Shown one piece after another: positions 46,066 to 54,257 of a stretch of DNA of 64,000 bases (its first letter is position 1; every line of letters starts with the position of its first letter). The DNA comes from Candidatus Nitrotoga sp. HW29. GTDB lineage: Bacteria > Pseudomonadota > Gammaproteobacteria > Burkholderiales > Gallionellaceae. The stretch lies in assembly GCF_924101635.2 (NCBI RefSeq), contig NZ_CAKMAA020000056.1:32251-96250 (forward strand), read 5' to 3'. A program made the position numbers and the translations under genes. A model generated the notes under the pieces. That model was not told the origin of the DNA, did not search any database, and saw nothing but the letters and a program-made list of their open reading frames with translations.

Positions 46066-47562
46066 GTGTTGAATCCCATTTCTGAACAAGCTTTTGATCA
46101 ACTTGCCGAGCAAGGATATAACCGCATCCCTCTGGTAGCAGAGACCTTTGCTGATCTGGATACGCCATTGTCGTTGTATCTCAAGCTTGCCAATAAACCT
46201 TATTCCTATCTGCTGGAATCAGTGCAGGGAGGTGAACGCTTCGGCCGCTATTCCTTTATCGGGCTGCCCGCCGATACACGCATTACCGTGCGCGGCAAGC
46301 ACATTACGCTCACCACTGCGAGTGGCGAAACCGTCCAAAATGCAGACAATCCTTTGGACTTCATCAAGGACTATCAGTCGCGTTTCAAAGTCGCCCCGCT
46401 GTCCGGATTACCTCGTTTTACTGGCGGGCTGGCGGGTTATTTCGGCTATGACACCGTACGTTATATCGAACCCCGTCTGGCCAAAACGCAAAACCAGGAT
46501 GTGCTCGGTACGCCCGACATACTGCTCATGCTCACCGAGCAGCTAGCGGTAGTGGATAATCTGTCCGGCAAGCTCTTTTTTATCGTACATGCCAATCCGC
46601 AACTGCCGAATGCTTATGCCTTGGCACGGCAGCGTCTGCAAGAACTCGCACAGTTGCTACGCCAACCCGTGGAAATACCCCGTGCCCCGCAATTCCCTCC
46701 CCAGGAGGCTATCTCTGAATTCGGTGAGGAAGCTTATAAACAGGCCGTAGATAAGGCCAAGCGCTATATTTTTGACGGCGATATCATGCAGGTTGTGCCT
46801 TCGCAGCGCATGAGCCAGCCATTTCCTGCTTCACCGCTCAATCTGTATCGAGTGCTACGTTCCATCAACCCTTCCCCCTACATGTTTTATTACGACATGG
46901 ACGATCACCAAGTGGTTGGCGCTTCACCGGAAATTCTGGTGCGGCTGGAAGGTGACAACGTAACCGTGCGCCCCATTGCCGGTACTCGTCCGCGTGGCAA
47001 AACCCCGCATCAGGATATTCAATTGGCGCAAGAACTGTTGGCCGATCCAAAGGAGCTGGCGGAACACCTGATGCTTATAGATCTCGGGCGTAATGATGTG
47101 GGTCGCGTCGCGCAGCAAGGCACGGTGAAACTCACCGAGAAAATGGTGATTGAGCGGTATTCGCACGTGATGCACATTGTGTCCAATGTCGAAGGCACAC
47201 TCAAACCGGGGTTGGATGCAATTGCGGTTTTGAAAGCCACTTTCCCGGCTGGCACGGTGAGCGGTGCACCCAAAGTTCGCGCGATGGAAATCATTGACGA
47301 ACTGGAGCCTACCAAGCGTGGTATTTATGCGGGCGCAGTTGGCTATCTTGGTTTCAACGGTGATATGGATCTTGCCATCGCCATCCGCACTGCCGTGGTC
47401 AAAGCAGGCACGCTTTATGTTCAATCGGGAGGGGGTTTGGTAGCCGACTCGGTACCAGCTAGCGAATGGATGGAAACACAGAATAAGGCACGCGCCGTGC
47501 TACGTGCCGCCGAGATGGTACTGGCTGGGCTGGATAACGGTGGCGAAACAGGAATTGGCTGA
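46066..47562 (+). CDS. trpE: anthranilate synthase component I
   Basis: A 498-aa enzyme converting chorismate with ammonia from TrpG to anthranilate. The feedback site near the N-terminus reads [18 protein letters not shown]. The catalytic core has [43 protein letters not shown], and [22 protein letters not shown]. Start GTG at 46066, 6 nt after TAGGAG. Neither trpG nor trpD follows; the next gene is convergent. Expression is probably governed by the upstream leader peptide. Confidence 0.95.
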   Translation: MLNPISEQAFDQLAEQGYNRIPLVAETFADLDTPLSLYLKLANKPYSYLLESVQGGERFGRYSFIGLPADTRITVRGKHITLTTASGETVQNADNPLDFIKDYQSRFKVAPLSGLPRFTGGLAGYFGYDTVRYIEPRLAKTQNQDVLGTPDILLMLTEQLAVVDNLSGKLFFIVHANPQLPNAYALARQRLQELAQLLRQPVEIPRAPQFPPQEAISEFGEEAYKQAVDKAKRYIFDGDIMQVVPSQRMSQPFPASPLNLYRVLRSINPSPYMFYYDMDDHQVVGASPEILVRLEGDNVTVRPIAGTRPRGKTPHQDIQLAQELLADPKELAEHLMLIDLGRNDVGRVAQQGTVKLTEKMVIERYSHVMHIVSNVEGTLKPGLDAIAVLKATFPAGTVSGAPKVRAMEIIDELEPTKRGIYAGAVGYLGFNGDMDLAIAIRTAVVKAGTLYVQSGGGLVADSVPASEWMETQNKARAVLRAAEMVLAGLDNGGETGIG

Positions 47563-47623
47563 TAGCTTGCGCGGCAGAAACTTACATTTTCAATAACAAG
47601 GTTGGACTTGTGTTGTCAGGCGC

Positions 47624-48391
47624 TTAAATTGTGATATTCGCCATGACCGGCGTATGATCCGATGGACGCTCCAACTTTCGTGGCGTGCGATCTATCGAAC
47701 AGGCAGTGCAATTCAGTACCAGCGCTTCACTCACCAAAATGTGGTCTATGCGCAATCCCATATTGCGGCGGAAGGCCATCATGCGGTAATCCCACCAGGT
47801 ATAGGATTTTTCCGGCTGCTCGAACAGCCGGAAACTATCGCGCAGTCCAAGTTGTTCGAGCGCTTTGAACGCCGTGCGCTCAGGCCCGCTCACCAGCACA
47901 TTGCCTACCCATGCTTGAGGATCATGCACATCACGGTCTTCGGGTGCGATGTTGTAATCGCCCAGCAGCACAAGCTTAGGATAGCGAACCAACTCGTCCT
48001 TTAGCCACTCCTGCAAAGCCGTGAGCCACGCCAATTTGTACTGATATTTGTCTGAATCGACACTCTGTCCATTCGGCACATAGATGCATACCACACGCAC
48101 GCCGTTCAGCGTGGCAGCAATCACGCGCTTCTGCTCATCTGAAAAGTTGGGTATGCCGACCATGACGTCTTCAGGTACAGCCTTGCTGATAATCGCTACG
48201 CCGTTGTAGGTCTTTTGCCCGCTGAACACAGCTTGATAGCCAGCCTGTTGTAGTTCTGCCAGGGGAAATTTACTGTCCTCTTGCTTGGTTTCTTGCAAAC
48301 ACAGCGCATCCGGCTGATTAACTGCCAGCCAATCCAATGTATGGGGTAGGCGCACCTTAAGGGAATTCACATTCCAAGTCGCAATTTTCAT
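47624..48391 (-). CDS. xthA: exodeoxyribonuclease III
   Basis: A 255-aa AP endonuclease and 3'-5' exonuclease for base-excision repair. It begins MKIATWNVNSLKVRL, has LCLQETKQED (metal-binding Glu), YVPNGQ, GDYNIAPEDRDVHDP, a Tyr-Thr-Trp-Trp segment (YTWWDYRM), and ends with GLRIDHILVS and SDHTPV. All catalytic residues are present. It is convergent with trpE; no terminator was recognised in the 61-bp gap. Confidence 0.96.
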   Translation of the reverse strand: MKIATWNVNSLKVRLPHTLDWLAVNQPDALCLQETKQEDSKFPLAELQQAGYQAVFSGQKTYNGVAIISKAVPEDVMVGIPNFSDEQKRVIAATLNGVRVVCIYVPNGQSVDSDKYQYKLAWLTALQEWLKDELVRYPKLVLLGDYNIAPEDRDVHDPQAWVGNVLVSGPERTAFKALEQLGLRDSFRLFEQPEKSYTWWDYRMMAFRRNMGLRIDHILVSEALVLNCTACSIDRTPRKLERPSDHTPVMANITI

Positions 48392-48526
48392 GCATTCACT
48401 CTATTAAATATAAAATTTCTACCATCTTGATGGATAAAAAACCGACTGTATAAGATGTGCATGCTTTGTTTACTATCTTTATAAAACATAAGTTTGCTTT
48501 GCTCGATCGCCATAAAAACTGTCGCT

Positions 48527-48772
48527 TTATTTGGTTTGTTGCTCCACATTTTGTTTTAAATCTTCAGCGTTTTTTATCTGGGTATGCTCTACATTTTTGG
48601 CTTGTTCAAGCTCTGTATGTTGCTGCTGGAGCAAGTTGGCGGACTCGGTTTTTGGTAGGGGTGTTTTCGAAGGTTTTTCGCCGCAAGCGGTGATGGTCAG
48701 GGTTGTGGCGCTCAATGCGCAGACCAGTGTCAGGTTTCTAATTTTCTTAAATGTGCTTAAGATTAATTCCAT
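48527..48772 (-). CDS. small lipoprotein
   Basis: An 81-aa product from the ATG at 48772, with GGAG 5 nt upstream. Residues 13-29 are hydrophobic (LTLVCALSATTLTIT), ending at Cys30 in a lipobox-like TITAC, so a lipid-anchored protein is likely. The mature part is short, Gln/Glu/Lys-rich and helical (LLQQQHTELEQAKNVEHTQIKNAEDLKQNVEQQ), coiled-coil-like. Function unknown. It lies 16 bp after the DUF4124 gene, probably in one transcript. Confidence 0.7.
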   Translation of the reverse strand: MELILSTFKKIRNLTLVCALSATTLTITACGEKPSKTPLPKTESANLLQQQHTELEQAKNVEHTQIKNAEDLKQNVEQQTK

Positions 48773-48788
48773 GACATCTCCGATTGGG

Positions 48789-49322
48789 CTAATGTTGACT
48801 TCCAGTGTTCGTTGGTTTGGCTGGTATTGGCTTGGCAGGTGGTTGTGATTGCGGGGATGGTGTTTGAGAGTAACCTGCCGTATCCAGTGCCGCACCCCAT
48901 TGTTCAGTCTGAAAACCCTTGAGCCAGGCTTTTCCCACTGCGAGTGTCGGCACGCCGTCACTACCAGATAGTTGCTTGAAAGCGTCGAGCTCTTCTTTGG
49001 TACGCAAGAGATTTTCGGTAAACGGAATACCGCGCTTATTCAAAAATAAGCGCGCCTGTTTGCATGGATCGCTACAATTTTCGGCCACATATAGCGTGAC
49101 GGGAAAATTTTGTTTGGCGCGACGGCTTGCATAAGGTAGATCGTTCGCATCAACTGTTGGGGCAGCGCCAAATTTCTTTTGTTCAACGTTTGCCGCATCC
49201 GCCGCCGGGGCATCGCCGTAATGTACCTTGCCGGATTTATCTACCCAGCGGTATAGCCCGTCTGCCTGTGCACTGCTACACACGAGCGCTATCAATCCTG
49301 CCCATACGAAATGCTTTTTCAT
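48789..49322 (-). CDS. secreted DUF4124/glutaredoxin-like protein
   Basis: About 177 aa from the ATG at 49322. A signal peptide (KKHFVWAGLIALVCSSAQA) leads into a DUF4124 motif (GLYRWVDKSGKVHYGDAP). A glutaredoxin-like part follows: VTLYVAENCSDPCKQARLFLNKRGIPFTENLL and GVPTLAVGKAWLKGF. The cysteines form CxxxC rather than CxxC, a variant common to this combination. The C-terminal 25 residues are Pro/Ser-rich. It is probably a periplasmic thiol protein; the substrate is unknown. The start at 49322 was chosen over one eight codons upstream to place the signal peptide at the N-terminus. Confidence 0.8.
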   Translation of the reverse strand: MKKHFVWAGLIALVCSSAQADGLYRWVDKSGKVHYGDAPAADAANVEQKKFGAAPTVDANDLPYASRRAKQNFPVTLYVAENCSDPCKQARLFLNKRGIPFTENLLRTKEELDAFKQLSGSDGVPTLAVGKAWLKGFQTEQWGAALDTAGYSQTPSPQSQPPAKPIPAKPTNTGSQH

Positions 49323-49349
49323 AGTGTCTTTATAGAAATTGAACAAAAT

Positions 49350-51410
49350 TTAATTTGCCGCTACCAAACCGCTGTGCCGTAATAGTGCATCAATTGACGG
49401 CTCACGACCTCGAAATGCCACAAAAGATTGCATTGCATCGCGGCTACCGCCTACCGCTAGTATTTCTTCACGGAAGCGAAGACCCGTTGTTAAATTAAGT
49501 ACGCCACTCTCCTCGAACAGGCTATAGGCATCTGCGGACAAGACTTCCGCCCATTTGTAGCTGTAATAGCCAGCCGCATAGCCACCGGCAAAAATGTGCG
49601 AAAAACTGTTAGGGAACCGGTTGAAAGCGGGCGGGATAAGTACCGCCACTTTGTTCCGCACTTCGTCCAGCAATTGCTGGATAGTCAGCGCACCCTGTGG
49701 ATCGAAGTCGCCATGCAGTCGCATGTCGAACAAAGAAAATTCTATCTGGCGCAATGTTTGCAGGCCATTTTGAAAATTTTTCGCCGCCTGCATTTTGTCA
49801 AATAATGCGCGCGGTAATCTTTGCCCTGTATCGACATGCCTGGTCAAGTCTTGCAGTACATTCCATTCCCAGCAGAAATTTTCCATAAATTGGCTGGGTA
49901 ATTCCACTGCGTCCCATTCCACGCCGTTGATACCGGATACCCCGAGATCTTCCACTTGCGTTAGCAGATGATGCAGGCCATGACCGAATTCATGGAACAG
50001 GGTAATGACTTCATCATGGGTGAAGAGCGCGCGTTTGTCTCCGACCGGTGCGGCAAAATTGCAATTGAGGTAGGCAACGGGTGTTTGGATACCAGCCGCA
50101 ATGCGGCGGCGCGAGATGGCATCATCCATCCACGCGCCACCGCGTTTGTTGCTGCGTGCATATAAATCGAGATAAAACTGACCTACTAATCTGCCATCAC
50201 CGTCCAGGATGTCGTAAAAACTCACTGTTAAATCCCACAGTGGCGCCGGCGCAGAGCGGACGGTTAAGCCGTATAGCGTTTCTACCAATTTGAACATGCC
50301 ATCCAACACTCTATCTTCCGGGAAATATTGCTTCACTTCCTGTTCGGAAAAAGCATAGCGCTGTTGGCGTAAATGTTCACTGGCGTAGCTGACGTCCCAT
50401 GCCTGCATATCGGTTATGTGGAGTTGCGTACGGGCAAATTCACGCAACTCTGCCAGATCTCGTTCGGCGAAAGGTCGTGCGCGTTGCGCTAATTCACCCA
50501 AAAAATCCTGCACCTGTTGCGGCGTGCTTGCCATCTTGGTTGCCAGTGATAACTCTGCAAAATTGGAAAATCCCAGCAGATGTGCTTCTTCGTCGCGCAG
50601 TTTTAAAATCTGCTTCATCAACGGTGTGTTATCCCATTCCGGCTTGACTTGATCTTCGGCTGAGGCGCTCGACGAAAGCTCGCTGGCGCGGGTGCTGTTT
50701 GCGGTGTACATACGCTCGCGTAGCGCACGGTTATCCGCATATTGCATGAGCGGGCCATATGAAGGGGCTTTCAGGGTGAACAACCATCCCGTTTTGCCTT
50801 CCTGTTGCGCTGCTTCGGCAGCAACCTGACGCTCGTCTGTTGGAATGCCGGACAACTCTGTTTCATCTTCAACCAGCCATGTGTAGGCGTTAGTAGCATC
50901 CAAAATATTATCGGAAAAACGCGAACACAAGGTGGAAAGCTCTTCTTGGATGGTAAGAAAGCGTGCCTTTTGTGCTTCCGGCAATTCGGCCCCGCCAAGG
51001 CGAAAATCACGTAGCTGATTCTCAATAATTTTCTGGCGTGCCGAACTTAAAGTTGCAAATTCTGCACTGGCGTGTACGGCCTTTACCTTTTGGAACAGTG
51101 CCAGATTTTGTGCCAGTTCAGCGTAATACTGCGTAACTTTGGGTAAATTGGCATTGTATACTTCGCGCAGTGGAGTTGAGTTTAGCACTGCATTCAAGTG
51201 TGAAACCTGTCCCCATGATCGTGACAATCGCTCGTTGGCATCCGCTAACGGTTGTATGAAATTATCCCAAGTGGGGGCAGATACATCGGCTAATAGTCGC
51301 TCGCATAGTTCACGATTTTCAGTTAAAAGCTGATCAAGCGCCGGCGCAACGTGTTTGGAGCGAATTTCCTCAAAACGGGGCAAACCGGAAAAATAAAGTA
51401 ATGGATTCAT
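49350..51410 (-). CDS. prlC: oligopeptidase A
   Basis: A 686-aa M3-family zinc metallopeptidase that degrades short peptides, including cleaved signal peptides, in the cytoplasm. The zinc site is HEFGHGLHHLL at residues 473-483, with the Glu ligand downstream in GVEWDAVELPSQFMENF. Length and N-terminus (NPLLYFSGLPRFEEIRSKHVAPAL) match OpdA/PrlC. It precedes the DUF4124 gene by 27 bp in the same direction. Confidence 0.95.
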   Translation of the reverse strand: MNPLLYFSGLPRFEEIRSKHVAPALDQLLTENRELCERLLADVSAPTWDNFIQPLADANERLSRSWGQVSHLNAVLNSTPLREVYNANLPKVTQYYAELAQNLALFQKVKAVHASAEFATLSSARQKIIENQLRDFRLGGAELPEAQKARFLTIQEELSTLCSRFSDNILDATNAYTWLVEDETELSGIPTDERQVAAEAAQQEGKTGWLFTLKAPSYGPLMQYADNRALRERMYTANSTRASELSSSASAEDQVKPEWDNTPLMKQILKLRDEEAHLLGFSNFAELSLATKMASTPQQVQDFLGELAQRARPFAERDLAELREFARTQLHITDMQAWDVSYASEHLRQQRYAFSEQEVKQYFPEDRVLDGMFKLVETLYGLTVRSAPAPLWDLTVSFYDILDGDGRLVGQFYLDLYARSNKRGGAWMDDAISRRRIAAGIQTPVAYLNCNFAAPVGDKRALFTHDEVITLFHEFGHGLHHLLTQVEDLGVSGINGVEWDAVELPSQFMENFCWEWNVLQDLTRHVDTGQRLPRALFDKMQAAKNFQNGLQTLRQIEFSLFDMRLHGDFDPQGALTIQQLLDEVRNKVAVLIPPAFNRFPNSFSHIFAGGYAAGYYSYKWAEVLSADAYSLFEESGVLNLTTGLRFREEILAVGGSRDAMQSFVAFRGREPSIDALLRHSGLVAAN

Positions 51411-51512
51411 CTTAAAAACAACCTTTCATTGATGTTTCATAATGGCCTGCCAGCAGGCAGATTCAAGTACGGATCGTAGCAGATCCGTCATGAAGAAAAG
51501 TAGTGTGCCAGC

Positions 51513-53840
51513 TTAAAGTAACCGCGGTTTTGTCATAGACGAGCAGCATCTCTCCCTGAGCAGAATTTCGAATTCCTCAGCTGGGATCGGTATACTGAAA
51601 AGGTAGCCTTGCATTTCGTCACAACGATGCAAACCCAGAAAAGATTTCTGCTCATCGGTTTCGACCCCTTCGGCAATTACTTTGAGTCCCAGATCATGTG
51701 CCATGGAAATAATGATTTTGGCGATTATTGCGTCATCCCTGTTGGTGGTGATGTCACGTACGAATGATTGGTCTATTTTAAGAAAGCTTATTGGAAAATG
51801 CTTGAGATAATTTAGGCTTGAATAGCCAATACCGAAATCATCAATCGCGAGTCTCACCCCGATTGCCTGGAATTGAGAGAGCGTGGCTATGGCCGCTTCT
51901 ACATGCTGCATGACCATGCTCTCAGTTAGTTCCAGCTCAAGGTAAGAAGGATCCAGTTCAGTCTCTTTCAAAATACAGGTAACGACTCCAACCAGATCCT
52001 GCTGCTTGAACTGGCGTGCCGAAAGGTTGACGGCGATGCTTACCGGCTTTAGTCCGGCAAGCTGCCATGTCCTATTTTGTTCGCAGGCAGTGCGCAACAC
52101 CCATTCTCCGAGCGGTACGATCAGGCCGGATTCTTCCGCTACGGGGATGAACTTGATCGGATAAAGTAAGCCTTGGGTAGGATGTTGCCAGCGTACCAAA
52201 GCTTCCATACCGGTGATTTCACCGCTAGCTAAATCCACTCGCGGTTGATAATGGAGTACAAATTCCTGGCGATTAATTGCTTGTCGTAGGTCATTTTCCA
52301 GCGTTAGCCGTTCTAGTGCCTTGGCATTCATTTCGGTGGTGCAGAATTGGGCGTTGTTGCGGCCTTTGTTCTTGGCCAGATACAAAGCGCCATCGGCACT
52401 TTGAAGCAGGGCCTTGGCGTCCTCGCCATCTTTGGGATAGAGCGCGATGCCGATACTGCAGGTGACAAGTAGTTCGTGGTCTTCAATAGTGAGTGGTTTA
52501 GCCATAAGCTTGAGGATTTTCTGCGATACCATCCAGGCATCATCTTCCGATGTCATGCTGTCCAGAATTACCACGAACTCATCTCCGCCCAGGCGCGCCA
52601 CAGTATCGCCCTCTCGCATACAGGCGGAAAACATGGCGGCAACCTGTTTCAACAACATATCGCCGGCATGATGGCCCAGGCTGTCGTTTACGTTCTTGAA
52701 ATTATCCAGGTCAATGAACAGAACCCCCAATCTATTTTCGTGACGATGCGAGTTGGTCAGTGCCTGGACGAGTCGATCATGGAATAAAGCCCGACTGGGC
52801 AGTCCGGTCAGGACATCGTTATAGGCCAAGTAATTAAGCTTTTCTTCCTTTTGGATATATTCCAGTGCGTATGAAATATTTGCGGTCAGTTCGGTGAGCA
52901 ATTTTATTTCTTCCATATCGAAGAAATTTGGCTCTGAGGCATAGAGAACGAATAAACCAACCGGTTGATGATCTCCCATCAGGGGGAATATGCCCATGGA
53001 ATGGTAACCACGCTGCCTTGCATCGATATGCCAGTGCGCAAGCTTGGGATCGGAATCGATGTCGTTGCAGATAACAGGTGTTTTTTCCTGTATCGCTTGT
53101 ACTGCCAGCATTAAAGCATGGGTGTCATTGTTCTTGATGGCCAAGGTAATTTTGTCAAGATACCCTTCATCAAAGCCTGACCAAGCCAAGGGTGTCAGCC
53201 CCGTTCCTTGAGAGTCCACCGATCCGATCCAGGCCATCCTGAAATGGCCGTGCTCTACTGCGATACGACAAGCTTCAGTATATAACTCTTGCCGATTTCG
53301 AATATGCACAATGGCCGCATTGATGCCGCTCAAAATTGCGTAGAGGCGGTTGAGCCGAATGATTTGAATTTCTGCGCGTTTGCGTTCCGCGATCTCTTCG
53401 TTTCGTCCCCGTACAGCTTGTTCGAGGAGCTGGTTATGCTCAGCGAGAAGGTCATTGCACTCTTTTAAGCGTAATAGATTGCGCACGCGCACCCATAACT
53501 CGGCACGATCTATTGGCTTGGTAAGAAAGTCTTCTGCCCCGGCATTTAATCCGGCCAACTTGGAATCGCGATCATCCAACGCGGAAAGCATAATGATAGG
53601 AAGGTTGCGAGTGGCAGGATTGGCCTTGAGCTTGGTCGCCACATCGTAGCCATCCATGTCGGGCATCATGACATCGAGCAGAATTAAATCCGGGGGTTGC
53701 TTTGCCACCATTGTCAATGCTTCTTCTCCGCTGTTGGCAGTAACGGTAAGGTAGCCTTCCGGCTTAAGTAAAACTTCCAGCAAGCTCCTGTTTTTGGGCT
53801 CATCATCCACAATCAGGATTGTTGCTATAGGGGAAGTCAT
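51513..53840 (-). CDS. response regulator with GAF, GGDEF and EAL domains
   Basis: A 775-aa c-di-GMP regulator. The receiver domain covers 1-120 with phospho-Asp56 in LLDVMMPD and Lys108. A coiled linker (130-165) leads to a GAF domain (170-325). The GGDEF domain keeps its active motif at 418-422 and an RxxD inhibitory site at 409-412. The EAL domain (515-760) keeps EAL at 546, Asn605, DD667-668 and EGVET, so both synthesis and breakdown of c-di-GMP look possible. It overlaps the stand-alone receiver gene upstream by ATGA and is the output of the kinase operon. Confidence 0.92.
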   Translation of the reverse strand: MTSPIATILIVDDEPKNRSLLEVLLKPEGYLTVTANSGEEALTMVAKQPPDLILLDVMMPDMDGYDVATKLKANPATRNLPIIMLSALDDRDSKLAGLNAGAEDFLTKPIDRAELWVRVRNLLRLKECNDLLAEHNQLLEQAVRGRNEEIAERKRAEIQIIRLNRLYAILSGINAAIVHIRNRQELYTEACRIAVEHGHFRMAWIGSVDSQGTGLTPLAWSGFDEGYLDKITLAIKNNDTHALMLAVQAIQEKTPVICNDIDSDPKLAHWHIDARQRGYHSMGIFPLMGDHQPVGLFVLYASEPNFFDMEEIKLLTELTANISYALEYIQKEEKLNYLAYNDVLTGLPSRALFHDRLVQALTNSHRHENRLGVLFIDLDNFKNVNDSLGHHAGDMLLKQVAAMFSACMREGDTVARLGGDEFVVILDSMTSEDDAWMVSQKILKLMAKPLTIEDHELLVTCSIGIALYPKDGEDAKALLQSADGALYLAKNKGRNNAQFCTTEMNAKALERLTLENDLRQAINRQEFVLHYQPRVDLASGEITGMEALVRWQHPTQGLLYPIKFIPVAEESGLIVPLGEWVLRTACEQNRTWQLAGLKPVSIAVNLSARQFKQQDLVGVVTCILKETELDPSYLELELTESMVMQHVEAAIATLSQFQAIGVRLAIDDFGIGYSSLNYLKHFPISFLKIDQSFVRDITTNRDDAIIAKIIISMAHDLGLKVIAEGVETDEQKSFLGLHRCDEMQGYLFSIPIPAEEFEILLRERCCSSMTKPRLL

Positions 53841-54256
53841 GGTGGACTTTCTTCTCTATTCAGCGCTATTGAAGAATATAACAAACAATCACGCTTCGCC
53901 AATTGTGTTTTGATCTCTGCCAACAGTATTTGATAGCGCAATGGTTTAGCGATGTATCCATCACAACCGGCGTTACGGCAGCGTTCTTCATCCCCTTTCA
54001 TTGCCAGGGCGGTCAGTGCGATGACCGGAATGGTATGCGTAGCAAGGTTTTGCTTGAGTAGTGTTGTAGCGACCAGGCCGTCCATGCAAGGCAACTGGAT
54101 ATCCATCAGGATTAAGTCGGGTTGTTCGGTTTGCGCTAATGTCAGGCCAGCTTCCGCATCCATGGCACTGAGCACACTGTAACCTGCCTTTTGCAAAAGC
54201 AGTATGGCCAGTTTCATATTTGCGGGGTTATCTTCGACCACCAGTATTTTGGCCAT
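53837..54256 (-). CDS. single-domain response regulator
   Basis: A 139-aa receiver protein. KILVVEDNPANMKLAILLL holds the acidic pair, LILMDIQLPCMDG the phospho-acceptor Asp, ALTALAM the Thr, and GYIAKPLRY the Lys. No DNA-binding domain follows, as in DivK-like relays. The last 20 residues are an unstructured tail. It lies 1 bp after the hybrid kinase and overlaps the GGDEF-EAL gene, so it may shuttle phosphate between them. Confidence 0.9.
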   Translation of the reverse strand: MAKILVVEDNPANMKLAILLLQKAGYSVLSAMDAEAGLTLAQTEQPDLILMDIQLPCMDGLVATTLLKQNLATHTIPVIALTALAMKGDEERCRNAGCDGYIAKPLRYQILLAEIKTQLAKRDCLLYSSIALNREESPP

Positions 54257-54257
54257 G

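Noticed and set aside
51435..51495. hairpins GCCTGC-CA-GCAGGC and CGGATC...GATCCG between the GGDEF-EAL gene and prlC
   Set aside because: No T-run follows on the minus strand; not convincing as terminators.
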